A stretch of DNA of 64,000 nucleotides. It comes from Thermoflexus hugenholtzii (GTDB lineage Bacteria; Chloroflexota; Anaerolineae; Thermoflexales; Thermoflexaceae). The notes under the pieces are model-generated. The model saw nothing but the letters and a program-made list of their open reading frames with translations. It did no database searches and had not been told where the DNA came from. Positions within the stretch are counted from its first letter, which is position 1. Each line of letters begins with the position of its first letter. Below, one piece after another: positions 34,246 through 41,368 of this stretch. The position numbers and the translations under genes were made by a program. The stretch covers positions 744,001-808,000 of the forward strand of contig NZ_CP076326.1 of the NCBI RefSeq assembly GCF_018771565.1. Reading direction: 5' to 3'.

Positions 34246-34883
34246 GCCGAATGAATTCGGCCTCCAGGGGCCTTCGGCCAATGGTCGGCCTGGGGCGCCG
34301 AATGAATTCGGCCTCAAGGGGCCTTCGGCCAATGGTCGGCCTGCGCCGACCGGGAAGGGGTTTTGCGTCGGCGGAGGCCGACGCTTGGCGCGGAGCGCCT
34401 TGGGAGGCCGATTTCAATCGGCGTGGGCGCCTTTGGCCGGTGGTCGGCCTGCGCGCCGAATGAATTCGGCCTCCAGAGGCCTTCGGCCGACGGTCGGCCT
34501 GCGCCGACCGGGAAGGGGTTTTGCGTTGGCGGAGGCCGACGCCTGGCGCGGAGCGTCTTGAGAGGCCGATTTCAATCGGCGTGGGTGCCTTTGGCCGGTG
34601 GTCGGCCTGCGCGCCGAATGAATTCGGCCTCCAGAGGCCTTCGGCCAATGGTCGGCCTGCGCCGACCGGAAAAAGCCTCTTTGCGTCGGCGGAGGCCGAC
34701 GCCTGGCGTGAAGCGCCTGGAGAGGCCGATTTCAATCGGCGTGAGAGCCTGCGCCGACCGAGAAGGGGTTTTGCGTCGGCGGAGGCCGACGCCTGGCGCG
34801 TAAGCGCCCCAGAAGGCCGATTTCAATCGGCGCGAAGGCCGACGCTTGGCGCGTAGCGCCCTTGGAGGTCGAATTCATTCGAC
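34246..34883. repeat. Tandem hairpin array, 158-bp period, GCCGAATGAATTCGGC-type palindromes
   Basis: The 646 bp between the aminotransferase and the NTPase consist almost wholly of imperfect tandem repeats. Palindromes GCCGAATGAATTCGGC begin at 34246, 34297, 34455 and 34613; the last two intervals are both 158 bp. Each long unit also holds hairpins such as GGCCTTCGGCC, GCGTCGGCGGAGGCCGACGC and GGCCGATTTCAATCGGC. The 3' part (34737-34883) is degenerate and ends inside the NTPase gene. Open frames here on both strands are by-products of the repeats, not genes. Confidence 0.85.
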
Positions 34884-35417
34884 GACATATAGGCCGTGGG
34901 CCCGCAGCCACGCCAGCGCCCCTTCCCGCAGGCGCTCCCGGTTGGCCGGCGTCAGCTCCCAGCATTCGACGCCCGGACGGCGTTTGAAGGCGTCGGCCCA
35001 GGGGTGGGGGCTGGCGGTGATGGTGGCGATCAGGGGGCGGGGGCCGGCGGCCGCCTCCTCCAGGGCCTGGCGGAAGGCGGCGCTGAGCAGCTCCATCTTC
35101 CCGATCTCATCCACCAGGGCCACGGCCTTCTCCGCCACGGCGGCGCGCAGGGCCGGCACCCCCAGGCGATCCAGGGCCTCCAGGTCCACCCCGTAGCGTC
35201 CCACCCGATGCGGGGCGCGCCCCGCCCAGTCCACGTGGGCGAAAACCGCGGCGCGGCCGTCGAGGGTGACCAACCGGAACCCGAGGCGGCCCTGAGGGCC
35301 GCGGATCTCCTCCGTGTAGAACCCTCCGGCCTGTTCCCCTAAGGCGCGGGCAAGGGCTCGGATCAGGGTGGTCTTGCCCGCGCCGGGCCGTCCGGTGATC
35401 AGCAGGATGGCGCCCAT
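34875..35417 (-). CDS. THEP1-type nucleoside-triphosphatase
   Basis: A 180-residue P-loop NTPase. Walker A GRPGAGKTT (Lys15), the GGFYTEEI segment and Walker B VALVDEIGKMELLS (about residue 103) are the THEP1 (NTPase_1) signature; ITASPHPWAD follows. THEP1 enzymes hydrolyse NTPs in thermophiles; the physiological role is unclear. Length is standard (170-190). ATG 35417 is preceded by GAGAGGAGCC. The last codons and stop lie in the repeat palindrome 34868-34883, so its C-terminus (VVE) is repeat-derived. Confidence 0.88.
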   Translation of the reverse strand: MGAILLITGRPGAGKTTLIRALARALGEQAGGFYTEEIRGPQGRLGFRLVTLDGRAAVFAHVDWAGRAPHRVGRYGVDLEALDRLGVPALRAAVAEKAVALVDEIGKMELLSAAFRQALEEAAAGPRPLIATITASPHPWADAFKRRPGVECWELTPANRERLREGALAWLRAHGLYVVE

Positions 35418-35550
35418 GCCGGCTCCTCTCTTGAGGTCCCTTAGGGATCCCGTCGCGCGGCGGCCGCATCTCAGGCCGGTTCAGGGGGCGTCGAGGGGAC
35501 CCCTTCGGATTTTACGCGGGGCGTTGGGGGTCGAGCGCAGGGGGCGGTTA

Positions 35551-35587
35551 GGGGCCATCCCCCGGAAGCGGGTTTCGGCTCTGTTCG
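35551..35587. repeat. Decayed CRISPR repeat outside the array
   Basis: 35554-35583 (GCCATCCCCCGG...TTTCGGCTCTG) aligns with the CRISPR repeat consensus, with CGGG and TTTCGGCTCTG in register and about 25 of 31 bases matching. It stands 224 bp from the degenerate terminal repeat at 35811, in the same orientation, and is separated from it by a gene fragment and a palindrome. Confidence 0.5.
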
Positions 35588-35600
35588 AGGAGCGGCCCTT

Positions 35601-35750
35601 CTACGCCTTCGGGCGGGAAAGCAGGCCCTCGATGGCCTTCAGGTTCCGTTCCAGGCAGTCCGCCGGCATGATCCACGGCGTGCCGCACAGGTCCCGGATC
35701 TGCCCGTCCTGCAGCGCCTGGCGGATGTCCTCGGGATCCGGCCGGATGTC
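35601..35750 (-). pseudogene. Remnant of an unidentified coding sequence
   Basis: On the minus strand a 49-codon stretch runs from just after an in-frame TGA (35753-35751) to TAG (35603-35601) and reads like real protein (IRPDPEDIRQALQDG, CGTPWIMPADCLERN). There is no start codon or ribosome site. I do not recognise the parent family. It sits between two degenerate CRISPR repeats at the trailer end of the array. Confidence 0.35.
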
Positions 35751-35781
35751 TCACTCCCGCAGCCGACGTAACGCGAGAAAC

Positions 35782-35810
35782 GTAGGGGCGACCCGGCGGG
35801 TCGCCCCTAC
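35782..35810. repeat. 29-bp perfect palindrome at the trailer end of the CRISPR array
   Basis: Arms GTAGGGGCGACCC and GGGTCGCCCCTAC, 13 bp each, perfectly paired around GGC. It ends one base before the first (degenerate) repeat. No other copy is seen in this window. Confidence 0.7.
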
Positions 35811-36949
35811 ATCGAAATCCCCTGAGAACGGGTCTCGGCTCTGCAAGGGTGATCGAAATCACCCTCACTTCCGGAGTGATTGCTCCGGGTCGCAATCCCC
35901 TGAGAACGGGTCTCGGCTCTGCAAGCTCGGACCATGCGGATCAGCATCAAGCAATATGATGAGTTTTGTCGCAATCCCCTGAGAACGGGTCTCGGCTCTG
36001 CAAGCGTCGTCCATGGGCGCGCGTATAAGTTCGCTTTGGAATACCGTCGCAATCCCCTGAGAACGGGTCTCGGCTCTGCAAGCCCGGGCCTGGCGCTGCG
36101 CTTCCTGCGCCAGACCTTCGGGTCGCAATCCCCTGAGAACGGGTCTCGGCTCTGCAAGGCCCGGTTGCCCTGGCGCGGGCCGCGATTCCCGTCAAGAATG
36201 TCGCAATCCCCTGAGAACGGGTCTCGGCTCTGCAAGGGGCGGATCGAAGCGGTTGAAGGCACCCGCCGTGAACCGCGTGTCGCAATCCCCTGAGAACGGG
36301 TCTCGGCTCTGCAAGGTTGCATGCAGTATGCGGGGGAGGAGCAAATGGCGCTGGCAACGTCGCAATCCCCTGAGAACGGGTCTCGGCTCTGCAAGGGAAT
36401 TCGACGCGATCATCCATCACCTCCCGAATAAGCGCCGTCGCAATCCCCTGAGAACGGGTCTCGGCTCTGCAAGCCTGCTCGCGCCGCTCGCGCTCGCGCT
36501 CGACCTCGCGCAGTCGCAATCCCCTGAGAACGGGTCTCGGCTCTGCAAGGGAATTCGACGCGATCATCCATCACCTCCCGAATAAGCGCCGTCGCAATCC
36601 CCTGAGAACGGGTCTCGGCTCTGCAAGCCAACCCAAGGGGGTTCCCATGGTGTCCCCGGCTGAGTTCGCACGTCGCAATCCCCTGAGAACGGGTCTCGGC
36701 TCTGCAAGGTGTATGGTTTCGGCTGGCTGAAGGAGGAGTGGTATGACCGCGTCGCAATCCCCTGAGAACGGGTCTCGGCTCTGCAAGTCGAGGCCGTGTG
36801 CCGCGGCCACCGGCTCCAGCGTTCGTCCAGATCGTCGCAATCCCCTGAGAACGGGTCTCGGCTCTGCAAGCTGGATGGCCTGCTCGGGCTATCATCCAAC
36901 GGAGAGCATCGTGTCGCAATCCCCTGAGAACGGGTCTCGGCTCTGCAAG
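35811..36949 (-). CRISPR. CRISPR array, 15 repeats of 37 nt, 14 spacers, type III-A associated
   Basis: Fourteen identical 37-nt repeats begin at 35889, 35968, 36046, 36122, 36200, 36279, 36359, 36437, 36513, 36591, 36672, 36751, 36834 and 36913; a degenerate one lies at 35811-35847 (two mismatches). Spacers are 39-46 nt. On the minus strand the repeat starts CTTGCAGAGCC, has a GAGA/TCTC stem and ends GGGGATTGCGAC, so the last eight bases ATTGCGAC fit the usual 5' handle of Cas6-cut crRNAs. The degenerate repeat at the left and the promoter-bearing leader at the right both indicate transcription leftward. Spacers at 36396-36436 and 36550-36590 are identical. Confidence 0.97.
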
Positions 36950-37034
36950 AGCCCTAAAGCCTCTTTCCGTCAAGGGTTCCCTCTTATGAGCCGGATCCTC
37001 CGGTTCGCTTGTCCCCTTCCGGTCTCTGGTTCTA

Positions 37035-37063
37035 TTTCTACCATCTTCTCGTCGGTTTGTCAA
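37035..37063 (-). promoter_or_regulatory. Leader promoter of the CRISPR array
   Basis: On the minus strand a perfect TTGACA (37063-37058) and TAGAAA (37040-37035) are separated by 17 bases. Transcription would begin near 37028 and enter the first repeat (36949) about 80 bases later. Confidence 0.6.
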
Positions 37064-37233
37064 GGATGTTTCCCAGGCCATCGTCGAGGCCGCGAATCCC
37101 CCCCGGGAATCGGCCCCCCGGGCGATTCGCGGAAACCCGCTCCGATGCCCCTTCCGGGAGCCCCCATATCTGGCGGATCAGAGGACATCAGGCCCGATAT
37201 ATGGGTGCCTCTTTCGGTTTGTTTTCATAAATT

Positions 37234-37278
37234 TCCGCGAATCCCCCCGGGTTTTGCGGGATAAAGGGGATTCGCGGA
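37234..37278. repeat. Inverted repeat just downstream of cas2
   Basis: Thirteen-base perfect arms TCCGCGAATCCCC (37234-37246) and GGGGATTCGCGGA (37266-37278) lie five bases beyond the cas2 stop. A related inverted repeat with arms CCGCGAATC/GATTCGCGG is at 37090-37132. Possible terminator of the cas operon or a leader protein-binding site; no clear T-run follows. Confidence 0.55.
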
Positions 37279-37282
37279 CGCC

Positions 37283-37561
37283 TTAGATCACCCAAACGTC
37301 CGGGTCCGCCCGGAGGGGGGATGGGCCGATGCGCCGGATGCGTCGCCGGCACGCGGGGCACAGCGGGTAAATCCGGATGGCGTCTTCGCGGGCCTCCACC
37401 ACCCGGCGGATCCGCTCCTCCAGCCGGTCCAACTGATGCTCCTCCAGCTCCCCCTCAAACACGCTCTTCTGCACCCGGTCCAGCATCCCCCACAGGACCC
37501 GCGATAGGCGCAGCCGCCGCCGATCATCCGGAATGTCATAAGCGACCACGCAATACGGCAT
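37283..37561 (-). CDS. cas2: CRISPR-associated endonuclease Cas2
   Basis: A 92-residue Cas2. The ferredoxin-like fold begins CVVAYDIPDD with the conserved Asp9 at the end of strand one, and SVFEGEL follows as in most Cas2 proteins. With Cas1 it forms the spacer-integration complex. ATG 37561 has GGAGGG seven bases upstream; the longer frame would run through the palindrome at 37597-37624. The C-terminus has a CX2C pair (CPAC), unusual for Cas2 but seen in some thermophile versions. It is the last gene of the cas unit, next to the leader. Confidence 0.93.
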   Translation of the reverse strand: MPYCVVAYDIPDDRRRLRLSRVLWGMLDRVQKSVFEGELEEHQLDRLEERIRRVVEAREDAIRIYPLCPACRRRIRRIGPSPLRADPDVWVI

Positions 37562-37596
37562 CTTCACCCTCCATGGCGTTTCGGATTTTTCGGCAT

Positions 37597-37624
37597 GTCG
37601 GGCAACTGCGAGCAGTTGCCCCAC
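37597..37624. repeat. Copy of the 28-bp hairpin core, reverse orientation
   Basis: In the reverse orientation it reads GTGGGGCAACTG, CTCG, CAGTTGCCCGAC: the same stem-loop as the core of the 80-bp element but with G-C where the others have A-T at the sixth pair. It lies between cas1 and cas2. Confidence 0.7.
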
Positions 37625-37682
37625 ATCCCCGCTTGGGCCGGCGATGCGACAGGAGGCGGGCCGCCCGCCCGGACCGGACGCC

Positions 37683-38672
37683 TCACGCCTCCATGCGGAA
37701 GGGCGTATACAGCGACCCGCTCCAGACCGCCCGCGCCATCCGCCGGACCTGCTCGTCAAGCCGCTCCCGCCAGGACGACGCCCCCTCGCCAGGCGAGCGA
37801 CGCATAAACGCCTCATAGGCTGTCAGATATCGCCGCAGGGCTTCCGGCCGTAGCAGCACCGCTCCATCTTCCTCCCGCTCCTCAAAGTCTTCAGCGCGGA
37901 AGGCCCGTCGGTTCACCAGGCTCAGCACCAGCCGATCCACCACCGCATGCCGGAACTCCTCCACCAGATCCAGGGCCAGGGCCGGGCGACCATGTCGCAC
38001 TTCGTGATAGAACCCGATGTAAGGATCCAGCCCGCAGGCCGCGATCTTGCCGATCATCTCCCCGGTCAGCAGCGCATATCCCAGAGACAGCATGGCGTTC
38101 ACCGGATCCCGAGGCGGGCGCCGATGACGGCCTTCGAAACGGAGCTCCCCCCGGACCATCTCCCGGAAGGCCTCGAAGTAGGCCGCGGTGCCGCTCCCCT
38201 CGATCCCCCGCAGCGTCTCCAGGTCCGGCGCCTCCTGGACCTGGGCGATCCGCCGCTCCATGGCCTGCAGGGGCTTCTCCCATCCCGGACCGGGGTAGGC
38301 GCGCGCGTAGCGCAACAGCAGGCGGCGCGCGTTCTCCAGCTTGGCCGCCACGATCCGCGCGGCGATCTCCCGCCGAAACCCCTCGTTCGTATAGCGCTCA
38401 AACTGCCGCAGCCGGAGCAGGGCGTTCCGCGAGAGGATCGGCGTCAGGCGCCCTTTCAGACGCCCCTCCACGGTGAAGAAGCACACTTCGATCCCCTGGG
38501 CCAACAACAGCCCGATGGCCGGGGTCGTCAACTGCACGCCCCCGAAGACCCATACGCCTTCCACTTTGAAAGCCGGGACGCTGAGGAGAACCTCCTCCCC
38601 CTTGCGCACCACCAGGCGGTCCCCCTCGCGTCCCAGGACCGCACCCTGTTCGGTGAGATAAAGCATCGGCAT
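37683..38672 (-). CDS. cas1: CRISPR-associated endonuclease Cas1
   Basis: A 329-residue Cas1 integrase. The N-terminal beta domain starts MPMLYLTEQGAVLG; the helical C-terminal domain holds the metal site: Glu in RGIEGSGTAAYF (about 158), His in GFYHEVRHGRPALALDL (about 224) and Glu/Asp in LVEEFRH (about 237). It inserts new spacers with Cas2. Length is standard. No strong ribosome site precedes ATG 38672; ATG 38666 is an alternative. It lies 37 bp after csm6 and 121 bp before cas2, the gap holding a palindromic hairpin. Confidence 0.95.
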   Translation of the reverse strand: MPMLYLTEQGAVLGREGDRLVVRKGEEVLLSVPAFKVEGVWVFGGVQLTTPAIGLLLAQGIEVCFFTVEGRLKGRLTPILSRNALLRLRQFERYTNEGFRREIAARIVAAKLENARRLLLRYARAYPGPGWEKPLQAMERRIAQVQEAPDLETLRGIEGSGTAAYFEAFREMVRGELRFEGRHRRPPRDPVNAMLSLGYALLTGEMIGKIAACGLDPYIGFYHEVRHGRPALALDLVEEFRHAVVDRLVLSLVNRRAFRAEDFEEREEDGAVLLRPEALRRYLTAYEAFMRRSPGEGASSWRERLDEQVRRMARAVWSGSLYTPFRMEA

Positions 38673-38709
38673 GGCCGGGCCGAACGGGATCGGATATGGG
38701 CGTGCCCCC

Positions 38710-40188
38710 CTACTCCCGAGACAGCCGCCTCTGGATGAAGTCCGCGATGGCGGAATACGGATCGTCCCGCGCCTCGATCCGGAGCATCTCCAGGATGCGC
38801 GCCAGCCCTTCTACTGGATCGTCGACCTTCCCCTCCCGCCACGGCGCGTAGGCGGCCCGCAGGTCCTCCTCCGAGACGCCCACGAAGTCGTGGCCGATGA
38901 TGGTGCGATGCCGCCGCTCCACCAGGGGATCCAGCTGGTTCACCTGCTTGAGCAGCGCCTGGTAGCGCCCTCGCTCTCCCTCGGGGACCAGCGGACGGCC
39001 CTCGGCGTCCGTCCCGCCCTTCTCGATGGCGAAGGCGAGCAGGGCTTTGTAAGTCGGCCGGGAGATCTGCCGCCAGTCCAGGGGCTGCCCCTCCACCTCC
39101 TGCTGCTCCAGGAAACGCAACAGCGCCGGGTTCCCCCGGATCCCCTCCTCCCAGCGCCGGCGGGTCTCCTCCCGGACCTCCCGGGCGAGGTCGGTGGGGA
39201 GGCCGAGAAGCGTCTCCACCAGATAACGGAGGAGGGCCTCCTGGAACCGGTAGACGCGGCCCAGGAAGTCGGCGTAGCGGCCGCTCCGATAGGCCGCCCG
39301 GGCGTTCCAGAAGAGCTCCCGCAACAGGGCTTCCCAGCGACGCGGAGGATCCCCCGGCCCGAGCAGGGGGTCCAGATCGTGGAGCAGCCGTTGCTGGATG
39401 AAGGCCCGGGTCGCCGCATCCCCTTCCCTCATCGCCTGATCCAGGGCCTCCCGGGCCCCCTCGAAGTCGAACTCCATCCGCCGGGCGGCGTAGGCGGCCA
39501 GGGCGATCAGGCCCGGCGGGGCCCCGAGGTCCCGCAGGAGCGCCTCGGCGCGGGCGAAATCCCCCTCCTGCAGCCGATCCCGGACGGCCGCCTCCTGGAA
39601 GGCCTGAAGGATCTGGTGGCCGACCCGCAGCTCGTGGGGCTCCCCGCCGTAAGGGGGATAGAGGGCCCGCAGCCGCTCGCCGTAGCGGCGGATCCCCTGC
39701 AGCAGCAGCCCCATGTTGCAGGCCGGCGTGCCGCCCGCCAGGATGACGTAGGCGTGTTGAAACCCTTCCGGGAGCGGGGGCAGGAGGCGCCCGAAGGCCT
39801 CGAAGGCCTCGTCATACAGAGCGGGGTTGATGCCCTCGATCCGCCGCGCCTCCACCCGGAAGTCCTCCCGGAACCCGGCCTCCCGCAGGCGCCCCGGCAG
39901 ATGGCGGGCGATGATCTCGGCGAAATGCAGGGTGTCGGAGCCGCGGTGCTTGGGATCCGGCTGATCGGTGCCGAAGAGGATCACCTGCCAGGGACGCTCC
40001 GCGCGATGGCGGGAGAGGAGATAGCGCAGGCACGGCTCCAGGATGGGGAAGCGCAGCCGCGCCGCCTGCCCGGGATCTCGCTCCAGCTCCCGAAGGAGGC
40101 GCTCGCCTCCCTCGCGGGCCGGCCGGATCTCCTGATCCTCCCACATCACGTCCCGCGCGCCGATGTTGCACAGGATCAGCAACGCCAT
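38710..40188 (-). CDS. csm6: Csm6-type CARF-HEPN ribonuclease
   Basis: A 492-residue protein with a Csm6/Csx1 layout. The N-terminal CARF domain begins LLILCNIGARDV and has ILAGGTPACNMGLLLQG near 150, matching the ligand-binding loop motif. The C-terminal HEPN domain has RTIIGH (about 428-433), the R-X4-H catalytic motif. In type III systems such proteins bind cyclic oligoadenylate made by Cas10 and then cut RNA non-specifically. ATG 40188 is preceded by GGAGGAGG. It follows csm5 after a GC hairpin with a T-run (40211-40235) that could lower its expression. Confidence 0.88.
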   Translation of the reverse strand: MALLILCNIGARDVMWEDQEIRPAREGGERLLRELERDPGQAARLRFPILEPCLRYLLSRHRAERPWQVILFGTDQPDPKHRGSDTLHFAEIIARHLPGRLREAGFREDFRVEARRIEGINPALYDEAFEAFGRLLPPLPEGFQHAYVILAGGTPACNMGLLLQGIRRYGERLRALYPPYGGEPHELRVGHQILQAFQEAAVRDRLQEGDFARAEALLRDLGAPPGLIALAAYAARRMEFDFEGAREALDQAMREGDAATRAFIQQRLLHDLDPLLGPGDPPRRWEALLRELFWNARAAYRSGRYADFLGRVYRFQEALLRYLVETLLGLPTDLAREVREETRRRWEEGIRGNPALLRFLEQQEVEGQPLDWRQISRPTYKALLAFAIEKGGTDAEGRPLVPEGERGRYQALLKQVNQLDPLVERRHRTIIGHDFVGVSEEDLRAAYAPWREGKVDDPVEGLARILEMLRIEARDDPYSAIADFIQRRLSRE

Positions 40189-40210
40189 GGGCCTCCTCCT
40201 TCCACGGACG

Positions 40211-40235
40211 CGAAAAGGCCGGGCGCGCCCGGCCT
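40211..40235 (-). terminator. Hairpin/terminator-like element between csm5 and csm6
   Basis: A perfect 20-bp palindrome (40216-40235, AGGCCGGGCGCGCCCGGCCT) starts at the csm5 stop codon. On the minus strand it is followed by a short T-run (TTTT) and then CG. The stem is strong and the T-run short, so partial termination or mRNA protection is more likely than full stop. Confidence 0.55.
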
Positions 40236-41365
40236 CATTCCGGGATCAGGCGGATCCATCCCAGGGGGAGGGTGGGCTTTCCGTCCTCGAAGAGCACCCG
40301 CCGGGTTTTGGGGAAGGGATCCCCCTTGCCCAGGTTGAAGAGGCGCCGCAGCCGGCCCACGGCCTCCGCCCCCATGGCCTCGGCCGCCGCCTTGCTCCGC
40401 CAGCCGCCTCCCCAGCCCAGGTTCAGGTAGATCGCCTGGGGCTCCGCCTCCATCTGCGTCAGCAGGCGGCGATAGAAGGCGGCCCACGCCGCCAGGCCCA
40501 GGCGCTCCCCGAAGCGCAGCTCCCCCTCGGCGACGTGTCGGGCGAAGGCGTTGCAGGCGCGCGCCCATTCCCGAACCCGCGCCCGCCGCTCCTCCGGCCC
40601 CAGGACGTCCCGCCCGAGCAGGAAGGCGTCGGCCTCCACCTCCACCCGCAGGGCGGCCCGGGGATGGGGCCGGAGGATCTCCGCCACGATCTCGAAGGCC
40701 TGCCCGGGGTCCGCGACGTGTTTCCCCGGCGCCTGGAGCCAGCTCAGGGCCCCGCTGGGCTCGTGGACCGCCACCCGGATCCGCCCGACGTCCAGGGCGT
40801 CGGAGGGGGCGGGCCCGCTGTCGAAGACCCGCAGGGCCCGCAGCGCGTCCTCGTGAGGCTCTTTCCCCATCAGCGCCTGCATCAGGGGGTCGTCGGCGGA
40901 CTCTCTGGCCCGGCTCCCGGATTTCCGGGCCTCCTCGGCCCTTCGCGCCACCGCATCCAGCCAGGCCTGGCGCTGGGCCGGGGAGGCCGCCCGGAGGGCG
41001 GCGAAGGCCAGGGCGGTGCGGATCGCCCCCTTGAGGGAGGAGCCCGGCAGATACGGCCGCCCGAGGGCATCGGCGATGTGCTCGCGGATCTCCCGGGGGG
41101 GCGGGCCGGACCAGGGGCGGACGTAGCGGGCGAGGGGGCGGCGGTCGGCCTCGCTCCAGAACCGCAGGGCCGCCGCTCCCTCCTGGATGTAGCGATCCAG
41201 GGCCCGGGGGTCGCGGGCCAGGGCCGCCGTCAGGTGCTCGGGATCGAACCGCCACAGGCGTCCGTCCAGGACGGCGAAGTCCGCCGGGCCCAGCCGCTGG
41301 CCGCTGCCGATGTGCACCGGCGAGAGGAGCTCCACGCGATAGATCCGACGCTCCAGGATCCCCAT
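40235..41365 (-). CDS. csm5: Type III-A CRISPR RAMP protein Csm5
   Basis: A 376-residue RAMP protein. N-terminal YRVELLSPVHIGSGQRLGP is the first RRM strand with the Gly-loop, and YLPGSSLKGAIRTAL (about 105) is the insertion loop typical of Csm5. A C-terminal LGWGGGWRSK completes the second RRM. Csm5 caps the 3' end of the crRNA in the Csm complex. The csm4 stop lies three bases before its start, so the two are coupled. ATG 41365 was taken because the RRM strand begins at once. Confidence 0.9.
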   Translation of the reverse strand: MGILERRIYRVELLSPVHIGSGQRLGPADFAVLDGRLWRFDPEHLTAALARDPRALDRYIQEGAAALRFWSEADRRPLARYVRPWSGPPPREIREHIADALGRPYLPGSSLKGAIRTALAFAALRAASPAQRQAWLDAVARRAEEARKSGSRARESADDPLMQALMGKEPHEDALRALRVFDSGPAPSDALDVGRIRVAVHEPSGALSWLQAPGKHVADPGQAFEIVAEILRPHPRAALRVEVEADAFLLGRDVLGPEERRARVREWARACNAFARHVAEGELRFGERLGLAAWAAFYRRLLTQMEAEPQAIYLNLGWGGGWRSKAAAEAMGAEAVGRLRRLFNLGKGDPFPKTRRVLFEDGKPTLPLGWIRLIPE

Positions 41366-41368
41366 CGT

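Larger units (their letters stand above)
36950..37282 (-). promoter_or_regulatory. CRISPR leader region
   Basis: About 330 bp separate the array from cas2. The part next to the array is pyrimidine-rich on the plus strand (purine-rich on the transcribed strand) and carries a TTGACA promoter. Further right lie two inverted repeats with the same arm sequence CCGCGAATCCCC: 37090-37132 and 37234-37278 (13-bp arms TCCGCGAATCCCC/GGGGATTCGCGGA). No gene is seen here. Confidence 0.65.

Noticed and set aside
34229-34860. Open reading frames of 70-146 codons on both strands inside the hairpin array
   Set aside because: They consist of the same repeated segments in several frames and lack ribosome sites; the open frames follow from high GC and the repeat itself.
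35811-36949. Idea that spacers are preferentially antisense to coding strands (plus strand reads as protein in most spacers)
   Set aside because: Many spacers also read as plausible protein on the other strand (for example the duplicated spacer and the one at 35926), and 41-nt open frames are expected by chance at this GC. A database search for protospacers would be needed.
35807-37081. Long minus-strand frames running through the CRISPR array
   Set aside because: They are the 37-nt repeat translated again and again (LAEPRPVLRG or QSRDPFSGDC) with spacers between; a by-product of the repeat lacking stops.
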